Positions 32,614-41,646 of a DNA stretch of 44,607 nucleotides are shown piece by piece. Within the stretch, counting starts at the first letter, position 1, and each line of letters opens with the position of its first letter. The DNA is taken from positions 1-44,607 of the forward strand of contig NZ_FZOJ01000036.1 of assembly GCF_900188145.1 (NCBI RefSeq). The letters are read 5' to 3'. The position numbers and the translations under genes are program-made. The stretch is from Anaerovirgula multivorans (lineage in GTDB: Bacteria > Bacillota > Clostridia > Peptostreptococcales > Natronincolaceae). Under the pieces are notes generated by a model. It was not told the DNA's origin, did no database searches, and was given only the letters and a program-made list of their open reading frames with translations.

Positions 32614-33534
32614 ATGACTAAGAATAAATATGAGAAGAACACGGGCATTATATTAATTGATAGTAGTGGGGACGTTCTATATTCAAGTAGTAATTGTAAA
32701 TATGAAACCAATAATTTTCTAAAGGAAATACGAGTTTTTGACAGAATAAGAACAGAAAATTTTGGTATGAAAATGTGCGGTAAGTACAAGGTTTTCATTG
32801 AGAGAATACTTATAACTAATCAAACTATATATGTGGTAGAATTCATGAATGTAGTACATACAGATAGCCTTTTACCTATTGAATATAAAGACCTTATGAG
32901 TGGATTATACAATCGAAATATGTGGGAACATCTATTGAAGGATGGATGGAAGGAATTACGTTATCAATTTAATGCTTTAGTAATCATTGATATTGATAAT
33001 CTAAAAGAAGTCAATGATAGGGAAGGTTATGCTGTAGGTGATAGGATTATAAAAATAGTTGCTGATTCCATTAAGGAATCCATTAGATCAAAAGACATTG
33101 CCTTTCGGTATGGAGGAGATGAGTTTACTATTCTGCTGAATGATTTAAAGAATAATAATATAAATAAATTGGTTGATAGAATAAAGAGAAGGCTCTGTAA
33201 GAATGCTAAAGATAATGAAATTCGTGTCAGTATAGGTACTACTATTTTAAAGGATTTGTCAGAATTACAAATAGCATTTCAGAAAGCAAATCAGGACTTG
33301 TATGAAGAAAAGCAATATAAAAAGCTACAGATTATCAATGAAAAATACTATGAATTGGCAGAGCTAAAAGAGACAATAGAAGAAACCAGAGGAAAGCTAA
33401 ATGACTTAGTTGTTGTAAAACAGAATCATCTAAGTGAAGATATCTTAGATCTAAGCAGGAAGTTAGATCATATGATTTATAGATATGCGGTTATGGAAAT
33501 AAATTTGAAATCTATGAACTGTCAAGTGAAATAA
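32614..33534 (+). CDS. Diguanylate cyclase with C-terminal Spo0E-like domain
   Basis: 306 residues. An N-terminal PAS-like region (about 8-85: GIILIDSSGDVLYSSSN) is followed by a GGDEF domain (about 90-235) with intact YGGDEF (167-171) and the inhibitory I-site RSKD (158-161) five residues before it, so it should make c-di-GMP with product feedback. After a charged helical linker, residues about 253-293 match the Spo0E phosphatase pattern: IEETRGKLNDLV, then LSEDILDLSRKLDHMIYRYA, where SRKLD (281-285) corresponds to the S-Q-E-L-D signature. Spo0E proteins dephosphorylate Spo0A~P and are normally free-standing and small. A fusion would tie c-di-GMP synthesis to the entry into sporulation. No membrane segment. 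AGAGGGG precedes the ATG. Confidence 0.88.
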   Translation: MTKNKYEKNTGIILIDSSGDVLYSSSNCKYETNNFLKEIRVFDRIRTENFGMKMCGKYKVFIERILITNQTIYVVEFMNVVHTDSLLPIEYKDLMSGLYNRNMWEHLLKDGWKELRYQFNALVIIDIDNLKEVNDREGYAVGDRIIKIVADSIKESIRSKDIAFRYGGDEFTILLNDLKNNNINKLVDRIKRRLCKNAKDNEIRVSIGTTILKDLSELQIAFQKANQDLYEEKQYKKLQIINEKYYELAELKETIEETRGKLNDLVVVKQNHLSEDILDLSRKLDHMIYRYAVMEINLKSMNCQVK

Positions 33535-33716
33535 TCAGAAAATGGATACAAATTCATCGGTTCCTATGCACTATAAAAACTTAATTATGACATTGGTTCT
33601 CGTTCCTTAGATATAGTTTTAATTTATAAAATTTCATAAATAATAGCGTTAGAGGAGGATTTATATTACAATAAGACTAATAAATAAAATAGTATTAAGA
33701 ATTGAGGAGGGAACAT

Positions 33717-34898
33717 ATGATATCAGAAAAAGTAGTAAGTAACTTAAGTAGATCTTCTTGGATAAGGGCAATGTTTGAGGAAGGGGCAAAGCTTGCTCAA
33801 AAGTATGGGGCAGATAAGGTATATGATTTCAGTTTAGGCAACCCTTATGCAGAACCACCTGTAGAGGTAATTGAATCTCTGAAGAAACATGTATTAAGTG
33901 ATGAAAAAGGACTACATAGATACATGAATAATGCAGGGTTTTCAGATGTTAGAGAAAAGATAGCAAAGTCCCTACAAAATCGAAGTGGTATTGAACTGAC
34001 ACAGCAGAATGTGATCATGACAGTTGGTGCTGCTGGGGGCTTAAATGTTGTTTTGAAATCTATTCTTAACGCGGGAGAAGAAGTCATAGTCTTTGCTCCA
34101 TATTTTGTGGAGTACAGCTTTTATGCAGATAATCACGGAGGAAAAACCGTTATTGTTCCACCAGATGTATCTACATTTGAACCAGATATAAAGGCATTTG
34201 AAGATGCTGTTACACCAAAGACAAAGGCGATTATTATCAATAATCCTAATAATCCTACTGGTGTTATCTATCGAGAAGAAAAGTTAAAAGCTATTGCTCA
34301 AATCATAGAAAGAAAAGAAAAAGAATACAATACGAACATATTCGTTATCTCCGACGAACCCTATGGTGAAATTGTTTATGATCAAGCTAAGATTCCAAGT
34401 ATATTTTCAATTTTCAGAAATGGGATAATTGTTAATTCTTTTAGCAAATCCCTAGGGTTAGCAGGAGAAAGAATTGGATATATCGCTGTAAGTAGTAAAA
34501 TAGAGAATGTAGATATTTTAATCAACGCATTAACCTTTTGTAATCGTACTCTTGGCTTTGTAAATGCTCCAGGATTGTTTCAAAAAGTCGTGGGAGATGC
34601 TTTAGAAGCAAAGGTGGATACTGAAGAATATAAAAAGAGAAGGGACTTTCTATATAATCATTTGACAAGGCTTGGATTTGAATGTGTTAAACCTCAAGGA
34701 GCATTCTATCTTTTTCCTAAAGCTTTTATGGAGGATGATATAGAGTTTATTAAGAGAGCCCTGAAATACAATCTATTGCTAGTACCAGGAACTGGCTTTG
34801 GATGTCCTGGATATTTTAGAATTTCCTATTGTGTAAAATTTGATATGATTGAGAATTCTATCGATGCCTTTGCTAAATTGGCGGCTGAATTTAAATAA
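33717..34898 (+). CDS. Class I/II PLP aminotransferase
   Basis: 393 residues, aspartate-aminotransferase fold: substrate/PLP motif NNPNNPTG (175-182), SDEPYGEIVYD (212-222), and the PLP lysine in SFSKSLGLAGERIGY (Lys244), with a conserved Arg near the C-terminus (YFRISYC). ATG 33717 follows GAGGAGGG; the in-frame ATG at 33702 lies before that site. It lies 41 nt before serC with no terminator between, so a role in serine or aspartate/alanine amino-group flow is likely, but the substrate cannot be read from sequence. Confidence 0.92.
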   Translation: MISEKVVSNLSRSSWIRAMFEEGAKLAQKYGADKVYDFSLGNPYAEPPVEVIESLKKHVLSDEKGLHRYMNNAGFSDVREKIAKSLQNRSGIELTQQNVIMTVGAAGGLNVVLKSILNAGEEVIVFAPYFVEYSFYADNHGGKTVIVPPDVSTFEPDIKAFEDAVTPKTKAIIINNPNNPTGVIYREEKLKAIAQIIERKEKEYNTNIFVISDEPYGEIVYDQAKIPSIFSIFRNGIIVNSFSKSLGLAGERIGYIAVSSKIENVDILINALTFCNRTLGFVNAPGLFQKVVGDALEAKVDTEEYKKRRDFLYNHLTRLGFECVKPQGAFYLFPKAFMEDDIEFIKRALKYNLLLVPGTGFGCPGYFRISYCVKFDMIENSIDAFAKLAAEFK

Positions 34899-34939
34899 GG
34901 AAAGTATACTGTAGAAGATAAAGGGAGGAAGTTTTTTAA

Positions 34940-36025
34940 ATGGCAAGAATATATAACTTTTCCGCAGGACCAGCAGTATTACCAGAAGCGGTTCTTAGAG
35001 AAGCAGCGGAAGAAATGTTAGATTATAAAGGTACTGGTATGTCAGTTATGGAAATGAGTCATCGTTCTAAGACTTTTGAGGAAATTATTGGAGATGCTGA
35101 AAAAACATTAAGAGAATTAATAAATATTCCAAGTAACTACAAGGTGTTGTTTCTACAAGGGGGAGCATCTCAACAGTTTGCAATGATTCCAATGAACTTA
35201 ATGAAAAACAGAGTTGCAGATTATATTAACACAGGACAATGGACGAAAAGGGCAATAGCAGAAGCAAAGATGTATGGGAAAGTAAATGTTATAGCTTCTT
35301 CAGAAGACAAAACTTTTTCCTATATACCAGATGTAAAGCATTTAAAGATTTCTGATGATGCAGATTATATTTATATATGTCATAATAATACAATATATGG
35401 AACGAAATATAACGAACTTCCAGAAACAGGTGATAAGATATTGGTAGCTGATATGTCATCAGATATTTTGTCTGAACCAGTAGATGTATCTAAATATGGA
35501 TTAATTCATGCAGGCGTTCAAAAAAACATAGGACCTGCGGGTGTTGTTGTTGTTATCATTCGTGAAGATTTGATTACAGATGATGTATTACCAGGTACGC
35601 CAACGATGTTAAGATACAAGATCCATGCCGATAATAATTCCTTGTACAATACACCACCAGCATATGGAATATATATGTGCGGCAAGGTATTTAAGTGGAT
35701 TCAAAATATAGGTGGTCTGGAAGCTATGAAGAAAATTAACCAAGAAAAGGTGGCTGTATTATATGATTATCTTGATGCAAGCAGTATGTTCAAAGGAACA
35801 GTTGTAAAGAAAGATCGTTCTCTAATGAATGCACCTTTTGTGACTGGTTCAGATGAATTAGACGCTAAGTTTGTAAAAGCAGCTAAAGCAGCAGGGTTTG
35901 AGAATCTAAAGGGACACAGAACAGTTGGTGGTATGAGAGCCAGTATATATAATGCAATGCCAATAGAAGGTGTTAAGGCTTTAGTGGATTTTATGAAAAA
36001 ATTTGAAGAAGAAAATAAGGAATAA
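34940..36025 (+). CDS. serC: Phosphoserine aminotransferase
   Basis: Converts 3-phosphohydroxypyruvate and glutamate to phosphoserine. 360 residues, normal length: YNFSAGPAVLPEAVL start, GTGMSVMEMSHRSK, LQGGASQQFAMIPMNL, and PLP lysine in HAGVQKNIGPAG (Lys195); GHRTVGGMRASIYNAM near the end binds substrate phosphate. GGGAGGA precedes the ATG. serA, its usual partner, is not in the window; a terminator follows. Confidence 0.97.
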   Translation: MARIYNFSAGPAVLPEAVLREAAEEMLDYKGTGMSVMEMSHRSKTFEEIIGDAEKTLRELINIPSNYKVLFLQGGASQQFAMIPMNLMKNRVADYINTGQWTKRAIAEAKMYGKVNVIASSEDKTFSYIPDVKHLKISDDADYIYICHNNTIYGTKYNELPETGDKILVADMSSDILSEPVDVSKYGLIHAGVQKNIGPAGVVVVIIREDLITDDVLPGTPTMLRYKIHADNNSLYNTPPAYGIYMCGKVFKWIQNIGGLEAMKKINQEKVAVLYDYLDASSMFKGTVVKKDRSLMNAPFVTGSDELDAKFVKAAKAAGFENLKGHRTVGGMRASIYNAMPIEGVKALVDFMKKFEEENKE

Positions 36026-36050
36026 GAATTAAAACAAAAGTTGATTCAAA

Positions 36051-36104
36051 ATTCCCGTAGTGAATACAGGAGAAATTCTGATTTGCTGCGGGAATGTTTT
36101 TTGT
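36051..36104 (+). terminator. Terminator after serC
   Basis: ATTCCCGTAG pairs with CTGCGGGAAT, followed by GTTTTTT; the loop is 25 nt. Confidence 0.8.
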
Positions 36105-36166
36105 AAAAATATTAAAGTCGCCTCCAAATAGAGAAGGTTCAATAAAAAAGGAGTAAAGATTTGAGA

Positions 36167-36310
36167 CCACTGAAAAAGTCAAATAATATGGCAAATAGTT
36201 AAGGCTGTCTTTCTGAGTGTAGCGAAGAATCTTGTATTTAAGCGCTTTTAAAGATTCTTCATTTCACTTCGTTTTATTAAGAATGACACCAATCTGGACT
36301 TTTTCAGGGG
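36167..36310. mobile_element. MITE-like palindromic element (~144 bp)
   Basis: Outer inverted repeats CCACTGAAAAAGTC (36167-36180) and GACTTTTTCAGGGG (36297-36310), 13 of 14 matching. Inside is a second palindrome, TTCTGAGTGTAGCGAAGAATC against GATTCTTCATTTCACTTCG-type sequence, resembling the widespread GTCATTCTGAGCGAAGCGAAGAATC repeat of many genomes (shortened here). No coding capacity. Could be mobilised in trans. Confidence 0.7.
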
Positions 36311-36315
36311 CCTCC

Positions 36316-36361
36316 ACCTGTCCCTATGATTTTTGATTTCTATAATTCTCAAGGGACAGGT
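36316..36361. repeat. REP-like GGGACAGG palindrome over the end of the RND gene
   Basis: ACCTGTCCCT (36316-36325) and AGGGACAGGT (36352-36361) are perfect inverted repeats. The right arm is inside the last codons of the RND pump gene and the left arm covers its stop. The core GGGACAGG matches the repeats flanking the RAYT at 22.3 kb. Confidence 0.65.
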
Positions 36362-39300
36362 ATATCACCGGGATGAGAATCATTGTCAAGAAGGTGGATA
36401 ACATCAAGCCATTCATGAGGGCGATGGCCATGGGACTGAATAATTCACTGCTTGAAACTGCCAAAGGTACAAGGCCTATCAGCGTGGTTATAGAACTCAA
36501 CATAATCGGTGTAAAGCGTAAGCTAACAGCATTTAAGCAGGCCTCTTCAGTGCTATATCCCTCTTTTAGGGAGGTTTTGATATAGTCGATTAAAAGAATG
36601 GCATTATTAACTACGATTCCCATTAGACTAATGACCCCCAACAATGCAGTGAGGGACAGGGGTTTGCCAAAGATCCACAAACCCAGCATAGATCCAATCA
36701 GGGATAAAGGAACTGTAAATAAAATGATAAAAGGCTCAATGAAGGATTTGAATTCTATCAGCAGTATAGTGTATATGAGAAACAATATCAAGATTCCCAA
36801 AACACCCATATTAGAAAAATTCTCATCTATCTTTTCCCTTTCTCCCTCAAAAACTATTTGTACCCCGTCTAAGTCTATATTTTTTAACAGGCTGTTTTCC
36901 ACATAATTTTCAACATCTACAGCACTATAGCCTGGCTTGATATCACTGGTGACAAATACACTTCTTTGTTTCTTAAACCGATTTATACTATCCATCTGAG
37001 GTTCTAACTGGATATTGGCAACCTGCTTTAAAAGCACTTTTTCCCCTGTGACACTGGATTTAATCCCTAGATTTTCCAGTTGATTCACACTGTTGATATC
37101 ACTTTTCAATTCAATGTCATACTCTTTGCTTGATTTTCTATATACGGCATTTTTACTTCCAAAAAGAGCTGTGCTTATCTCCTGTTGTATATCAGAATTT
37201 AATAGTCCCAGCATGCTTGCCTTATCTGTAACCACCTCCACACTATACTCATAGGTATTCTCGCTGGCGTTGCTGTTTACATTAATGGTGCCAGGAATAT
37301 CTCTTAATGCATTTTCAAGTTGCCAGGAAACTTCCTTTAGTCGGTTCATGTCCTTTCCTAGTACCCTTATGCCTACAGGGGTTTCTGTATCGGTCATTTC
37401 CAGCATTTTCAGAGTAGATACGGCACCGATAATCTGTGTATCCAACTTCTTTTGCAGATAAAATGCCAAGTCGTCCTTTGTTGTAAAACGTTGTGACCTT
37501 TTTAGATCAAACTTTAATATGGATCTGGTATAGTTCTCTTTATCTGGCAAAGGCATCATGGTTATATAAAATTTAGGCATGGAGGTACCAACTCCTGTGG
37601 TTACATTGATAATCTCCGGTTCTTCTGCCATTAGCCTGCTAATCTGATCTGCAATCCCTTCAGTGTACCCTAAATCCCCTATCTTCTCTACAAAGGTGTC
37701 AACGTACATCAAATCTTTATCTGCTTTTGGGAAAAATGCTACCTTCAGCTGAGGCATTACAAAACTTACCGTAAATATCAGTAAAAGTATCGAAATCATA
37801 AGGGTCATACCTCTCCTTTTTAACCCTAATTGCAGCAACTTCATAAAAAACTTTTTTATTTTCCCATCTTCTTTTTCTTGGTTTTCTTTTCTTTTTATGA
37901 CCATCGAAAGTATGGAGGGTGTTACAAAGATAGCCGATACAAAGGAAGCCGACAACGCGTAAATCACCACTTTAGGCAGGCTGGATAAAAATCTTCCTAC
38001 ATCGCCGGGGATGAACATTAAGGGAACAAAAGCTGCTAAAGTAGTCAGTGTGGATGTGAGGACCGGCATGGCGGCTGAACTGGTGGCTTCAATGGCAGCC
38101 TCTTCTTTACTCTCCCCATTGTTGTATCTGACCTGTATCCCTTCACTAATGACAATGGTATTATCCACAATCATACCCAAAGCAATGATGAGGCCCGCCA
38201 GGGAAACACTTTGGAAGGTTACATTAGTAGCCCGCATGAGCAAAATGGTTACTGCCATGGTAAAGGGAATACTCAAGGCAACCACCACTGCATTTCTAAA
38301 GCCCATTCCGATGAATATTACCACAACAACCAGAATCATTCCCAGGATTAAATTAGTAATAAAGTTTCCCATACTTTTTTGGACATCCTCAGGTTGGAAG
38401 ATTACTTCTGTTAAAACCAGATCCTGAGGCAGATCTCTTTTAATATTTTCCAGGACTTCCCTGACTTTTGCTCCGATAGGGATAATATTTCTGTCCTCTT
38501 TGAAATATCCTGCTACGATTACTGCATCTTGCTGCTCCTGCTTGACTTTTTTGACATTTTCCTTTAATTCCATATCCACAGTAGCAATATCTTTAAGTCT
38601 CACTATTGCCCCTGTTTCCCTCGAAACGCCCACAATCGTATTTTTTATATCCTCTATGGATTGATAAAAAGCCTTGGTTTGTACATATATCTTTCCCTCT
38701 TGATTTTCCAGAGATCCACTGGGGATCTCCAGATTTTGAGCATATAGGATTTCATCAAGTTCCCTCAAAGAAAGATCCAATTGATTTAACTGTTCTCTAT
38801 GGACTTTGACGGTTATCTGCTTATCCACATTTCCTATCAATTGGGTCTTATAGATTCCTTCTACTTGCCCAATAGCTTCTTCTATCTTCTCTCCATAGGA
38901 GGATAACTGTTCATAGCTATACTGATCTCCAGAGAGACTGATTAGCATCCCTGCCGCTTCCGCCAAATTCGTATCTATTTCCGGTTCTTTGCAACCCTTT
39001 GGCAACTGATTCTTTACTTCATCGATTTTCTCCCTCAACTCTCGATTGGCTTTGTCTATGTCTGCATCATTGTGATACTCCACAATCACTACAGAAACAT
39101 ATTTTGCCGACTCTGAGGAAACCTTCTTAAACTCCGATATTTCCGAAACCGCATCTTCTATCTTTTTTGTAACCAGTTCTTCCACATCTTGAGGGGAGGC
39201 CCCTGGATATATGGTTGTCACCATGGAAGCAGTTACCTTGATATGTGGATTCTCTTGTTTTGGAATCACATAATAACTATACATTCCAAAGATTGCAGTC

Positions 39301-39362
39301 ACCAGAGCTATAAACAGCACAATCCTTCTTTGCTGAACAGCAATTTTAATCAAGCCTTTCAT
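36324..39362 (-). CDS. RND-family efflux transporter (AcrB/HAE1-like)
   Basis: 1012 residues with the RND layout: helix 1 (about 13-32), a large outer loop, six helices (about 332-490), a second loop and six more helices (about 830-1000). Helix 4 has ALGMIVDNTIV, with a single Asp (D400) where AcrB has two; relay Lys equivalents lie in the second half. A proton-driven pump, probably exporting drugs, lipids or metals across the membrane. In a Gram-positive-type cell it would work without an outer-membrane channel. GGGGGGAAGG precedes the ATG. It follows the adaptor gene by 11 nt. Its last codons are overlapped by a REP-like palindrome. Confidence 0.93.
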   Translation of the reverse strand: MKGLIKIAVQQRRIVLFIALVTAIFGMYSYYVIPKQENPHIKVTASMVTTIYPGASPQDVEELVTKKIEDAVSEISEFKKVSSESAKYVSVVIVEYHNDADIDKANRELREKIDEVKNQLPKGCKEPEIDTNLAEAAGMLISLSGDQYSYEQLSSYGEKIEEAIGQVEGIYKTQLIGNVDKQITVKVHREQLNQLDLSLRELDEILYAQNLEIPSGSLENQEGKIYVQTKAFYQSIEDIKNTIVGVSRETGAIVRLKDIATVDMELKENVKKVKQEQQDAVIVAGYFKEDRNIIPIGAKVREVLENIKRDLPQDLVLTEVIFQPEDVQKSMGNFITNLILGMILVVVVIFIGMGFRNAVVVALSIPFTMAVTILLMRATNVTFQSVSLAGLIIALGMIVDNTIVISEGIQVRYNNGESKEEAAIEATSSAAMPVLTSTLTTLAAFVPLMFIPGDVGRFLSSLPKVVIYALSASFVSAIFVTPSILSMVIKRKENQEKEDGKIKKFFMKLLQLGLKRRGMTLMISILLLIFTVSFVMPQLKVAFFPKADKDLMYVDTFVEKIGDLGYTEGIADQISRLMAEEPEIINVTTGVGTSMPKFYITMMPLPDKENYTRSILKFDLKRSQRFTTKDDLAFYLQKKLDTQIIGAVSTLKMLEMTDTETPVGIRVLGKDMNRLKEVSWQLENALRDIPGTINVNSNASENTYEYSVEVVTDKASMLGLLNSDIQQEISTALFGSKNAVYRKSSKEYDIELKSDINSVNQLENLGIKSSVTGEKVLLKQVANIQLEPQMDSINRFKKQRSVFVTSDIKPGYSAVDVENYVENSLLKNIDLDGVQIVFEGEREKIDENFSNMGVLGILILFLIYTILLIEFKSFIEPFIILFTVPLSLIGSMLGLWIFGKPLSLTALLGVISLMGIVVNNAILLIDYIKTSLKEGYSTEEACLNAVSLRFTPIMLSSITTLIGLVPLAVSSSELFSPMAIALMNGLMLSTFLTMILIPVIYLSLENYRNQKS

Positions 39363-39373
39363 TACCTTCCCCC

Positions 39374-40606
39374 CTATGATCTATCTTCTTCTGATTTCTT
39401 TGTGTTTAGAACCACCTCATATCCTTCCTTAACGCTTTTAAGTCCTTCTGTAATCAGCAGTTCTCCTTTCCTTAACCCCTCTAATAAAACCCTGTCTTCC
39501 TGGAGATATTTTATTCTTACATTTTTTCGCTTTGCCCTCCCTTGTTCTACAATAAAAACATAATCTTCCCCGTCGTTTAATATGTATTTGATTGGAATCC
39601 AGATTCCATCCTCCATGCCTACAGAGATTACCACTTCTATGATGGCTCCTATATTTACTTCCAGATTATCCATCAAATCTATATCGGTGATATAAGCTCG
39701 GCTCTCTTGATCCGGTATTTTATTGATTGTGGCAATGGTTCCCTTTACTTCCTGTTGATTGATAAAAACCGCTACCTCATCTCCCACGCCAACCTTTGAA
39801 ACATCCTCCTGCGTCAAACCGATACGCCCTCTGTAGGCCTCACTGGACAATACTACTACAGGATATCCCGCTGCAGCCATCTCACTTTCTTTGCCAAGTA
39901 TGCTAACCACATAACCATCACCATCAGCTATCAGCAATGAATCCTCCATAAGCTTTTCATTAGCATTAAAATTGGTCTTGGCTACTTCATATTGTCTAAA
40001 AAGCACTTCTATATCTTCATCCTGAAGGCCATCTCTTGTTAATTTCAGTATTTTTTCTGCTTGAGCAAAACTGATTTCTGCTTGATCCAGCTTTAGCTTC
40101 GCTTCCTTAAGCTCCTGCTGGGAAGCCCCTCCATTTTCATGGAACAGCTTTATTTTTTCATAATAATCCTTTACAAATTCATATTGATCACGGGCTTTAT
40201 TTGCATCCAGCTCTGCCAACAGAATCTCTTCTTCTCTTGCTCCTTTGAGGGCTTTATCGTATTGGGCTTTTGCAGCCTCCATCTGTGCCTTAGTAGCATC
40301 TAGAGAAAATTTCAGTTCTTCTCCTTCCAACAGGGCCAGCTTATCTCCTTTTTTCACCAACTGTCCTTCTTCTACAAATATTTGTGCAATTTTTCCAGAA
40401 GTTTTAAAAGAATATTTTATTAAGTCTTTTGCCTCTACTCTCCCGGTATAATGCAGGGTAATGGGACGGGATTCCTCCTTCAACTCCATCACAGCCACAG
40501 GTTTGATGGTTAGCCCCTCCTCTGTATCGGCCTGACTCCTCCCACAACCTGTCAGTAAATACAATAATACAATTCCCAATATGAAAAATGTCCAGCTTTT
40601 TCTCAT
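39374..40606 (-). CDS. RND periplasmic adaptor (membrane fusion) lipoprotein
   Basis: 410 residues. Signal peptide with lipobox LLTGC (Cys about 21), then the HlyD/AcrA layout: barrel-sandwich half (IKYSFKTSGKIAQIFVEEGQLVKKGDKLALLEG, key part GQLVKKGDKLALLEG), a long coiled-coil hairpin (about 80-200, rich in A, K, E, Q), the second sandwich half (DGYVVSILGKESEMAAAGYPV), a beta-barrel and a C-terminal membrane-proximal domain. It would link the RND pump to the cell exterior. Co-transcribed with the pump. Confidence 0.92.
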   Translation of the reverse strand: MRKSWTFFILGIVLLYLLTGCGRSQADTEEGLTIKPVAVMELKEESRPITLHYTGRVEAKDLIKYSFKTSGKIAQIFVEEGQLVKKGDKLALLEGEELKFSLDATKAQMEAAKAQYDKALKGAREEEILLAELDANKARDQYEFVKDYYEKIKLFHENGGASQQELKEAKLKLDQAEISFAQAEKILKLTRDGLQDEDIEVLFRQYEVAKTNFNANEKLMEDSLLIADGDGYVVSILGKESEMAAAGYPVVVLSSEAYRGRIGLTQEDVSKVGVGDEVAVFINQQEVKGTIATINKIPDQESRAYITDIDLMDNLEVNIGAIIEVVISVGMEDGIWIPIKYILNDGEDYVFIVEQGRAKRKNVRIKYLQEDRVLLEGLRKGELLITEGLKSVKEGYEVVLNTKKSEEDRS

Positions 40607-40643
40607 CTATCCTCTGCTCCTTTCTTTATTTAGTATTTATTTC

Positions 40644-40677
40644 AAACCAATAAAAACCATTCGGTCGTTATTGGTTT
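40644..40677. promoter_or_regulatory. Palindromic operator between the TetR and efflux genes
   Basis: AAACCAATAA (40644-40653) and TTATTGGTTT (40668-40677) are perfect inverted repeats, with ACCATTCGGT inside. It lies in the 78-nt gap between tetR and the adaptor gene, so TetR bound here would control the efflux genes (and perhaps block read-through). Confidence 0.65.
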
Positions 40678-40684
40678 AAAAAAA

Positions 40685-41287
40685 TTAGCTGATGAAATCA
40701 GCAAAAAAATGGGAATATCCATGAACATAATAGGTCACCAGCATTTTAATATTATTTCTAATCCATGCATCGCTTTTATTGTGTCTTATAATCTCTAACA
40801 GCCCCTCTATCAAACTGGTGGACACATAGTGGATAAAAAACCAATCATCATTTTTCATAAAGCTCCGATATTGTTGGAGTTCCCGTATAGAATGTTCCTC
40901 CATACGATTGATAAACATATCCTTAGTCTTTTCAAATCGAGTTCCTCTGGAACAATCTACGATTAGCAATATTTCTTCTCTATATTCTGTCAATAGTTCC
41001 ATCAGTTCTTTTGCCATCAGGAGGATAAACCTTTCTGGATCAAAGTCTTCTCCACAATCATGCTGAAATAAGTTTTCAAAGGTTCTTTCAATTCTGGTAT
41101 AAGCTTTATCGGTTAAATGATAAAAGATTTCTTCCTTTGATGGAAAGTAGTTGTACAGATTACTCTTACTTACCCCTGCCTCTTTGGCAATCATATTCAT
41201 GGAAGTTCTCTCAAAACCGTTATCCAGAAAGAAATTCTTTGCCGCCCTGAGAATCTTCTCCCTTGTTTCATCTTTTAACACCTGCAT
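40685..41287 (-). CDS. TetR/AcrR-family repressor
   Basis: 200 residues. N-terminal helix-turn-helix (about 8-55: TSMNMIAKEAGVSKSNLYNY, then FPSKEEIFYHL) and an all-helical ligand domain typical of TetR. GGAGGG lies 6 nt before the ATG. It is upstream of the adaptor and pump genes on the same strand with a palindrome between, so it most likely represses them and is released by a pump substrate. Confidence 0.93.
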   Translation of the reverse strand: MQVLKDETREKILRAAKNFFLDNGFERTSMNMIAKEAGVSKSNLYNYFPSKEEIFYHLTDKAYTRIERTFENLFQHDCGEDFDPERFILLMAKELMELLTEYREEILLIVDCSRGTRFEKTKDMFINRMEEHSIRELQQYRSFMKNDDWFFIHYVSTSLIEGLLEIIRHNKSDAWIRNNIKMLVTYYVHGYSHFFADFIS

Positions 41288-41364
41288 TAAAGACCCTCCA
41301 TTCTTTTTTCGTTTCTATTATATAGGAAAGGAATATTTTTGTAAAGATTTAAATTTTATTCTTC

Positions 41365-41482
41365 TTATAGACATACGCTTTTAAAGCTAAATTTTAATAT
41401 ACACGGTCTACGGTTTCGCCCAAAACCGTGGGCTGCAAATGTAGCCCTTAGTATATTAAAATTTAGGGGCGTATATCTATAA
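41365..41482. repeat. 118-bp cruciform element
   Basis: Outer arms TTATAGACATACGC + CTAAATTTTAATATAC and GTATATTAAAATTTAG + GCGTATATCTATAA pair over about 30 positions, with a small bulge. Inside are two hairpins, ACGGTTTcgcccAAAACCGT and GGGCTgcaaatgtAGCCC, giving a three-way junction. Non-coding; lies in the 356-nt gap between tetR (minus) and the padR gene (plus). Could be a MITE or a structured RNA. Confidence 0.75.
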
Positions 41483-41594
41483 TATAAGTCTTTTAAAGTC
41501 ATGTTGAAAAGGAATAAAATAGAATGTTGATTTTATAAGGAATTAAACGAACTAAATAACAAAAGAATAGGATTCAACAATAGTAGGCATGTTG

Positions 41595-41636
41595 TTGACA
41601 AATATATTATGAAATGCTATTCTATCCATAGAATAG
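41595..41636 (+). promoter_or_regulatory. padR promoter with a perfect 20-bp palindrome
   Basis: TTGACA (41595-41600), a 17-bp spacer and TATTCT (41618-41623). CTATTCTATCCATAGAATAG (41617-41636) is a perfect palindrome that covers the -10 and ends at the ribosome site, so a PadR dimer bound there would shut off its own gene. Confidence 0.8.
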
Positions 41637-41646
41637 GAGGTGAATG

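Noticed and set aside
33535..33716. Possible T-box or serine riboswitch before the aminotransferase-serC unit
   Set aside because: No T-box sequence (TGGAACCGCG-type) or terminator/antiterminator pair was found.
36373..39563. Several plus-strand frames inside the RND and adaptor genes
   Set aside because: They are antisense shadows of long, well-supported genes and have no ribosome sites.
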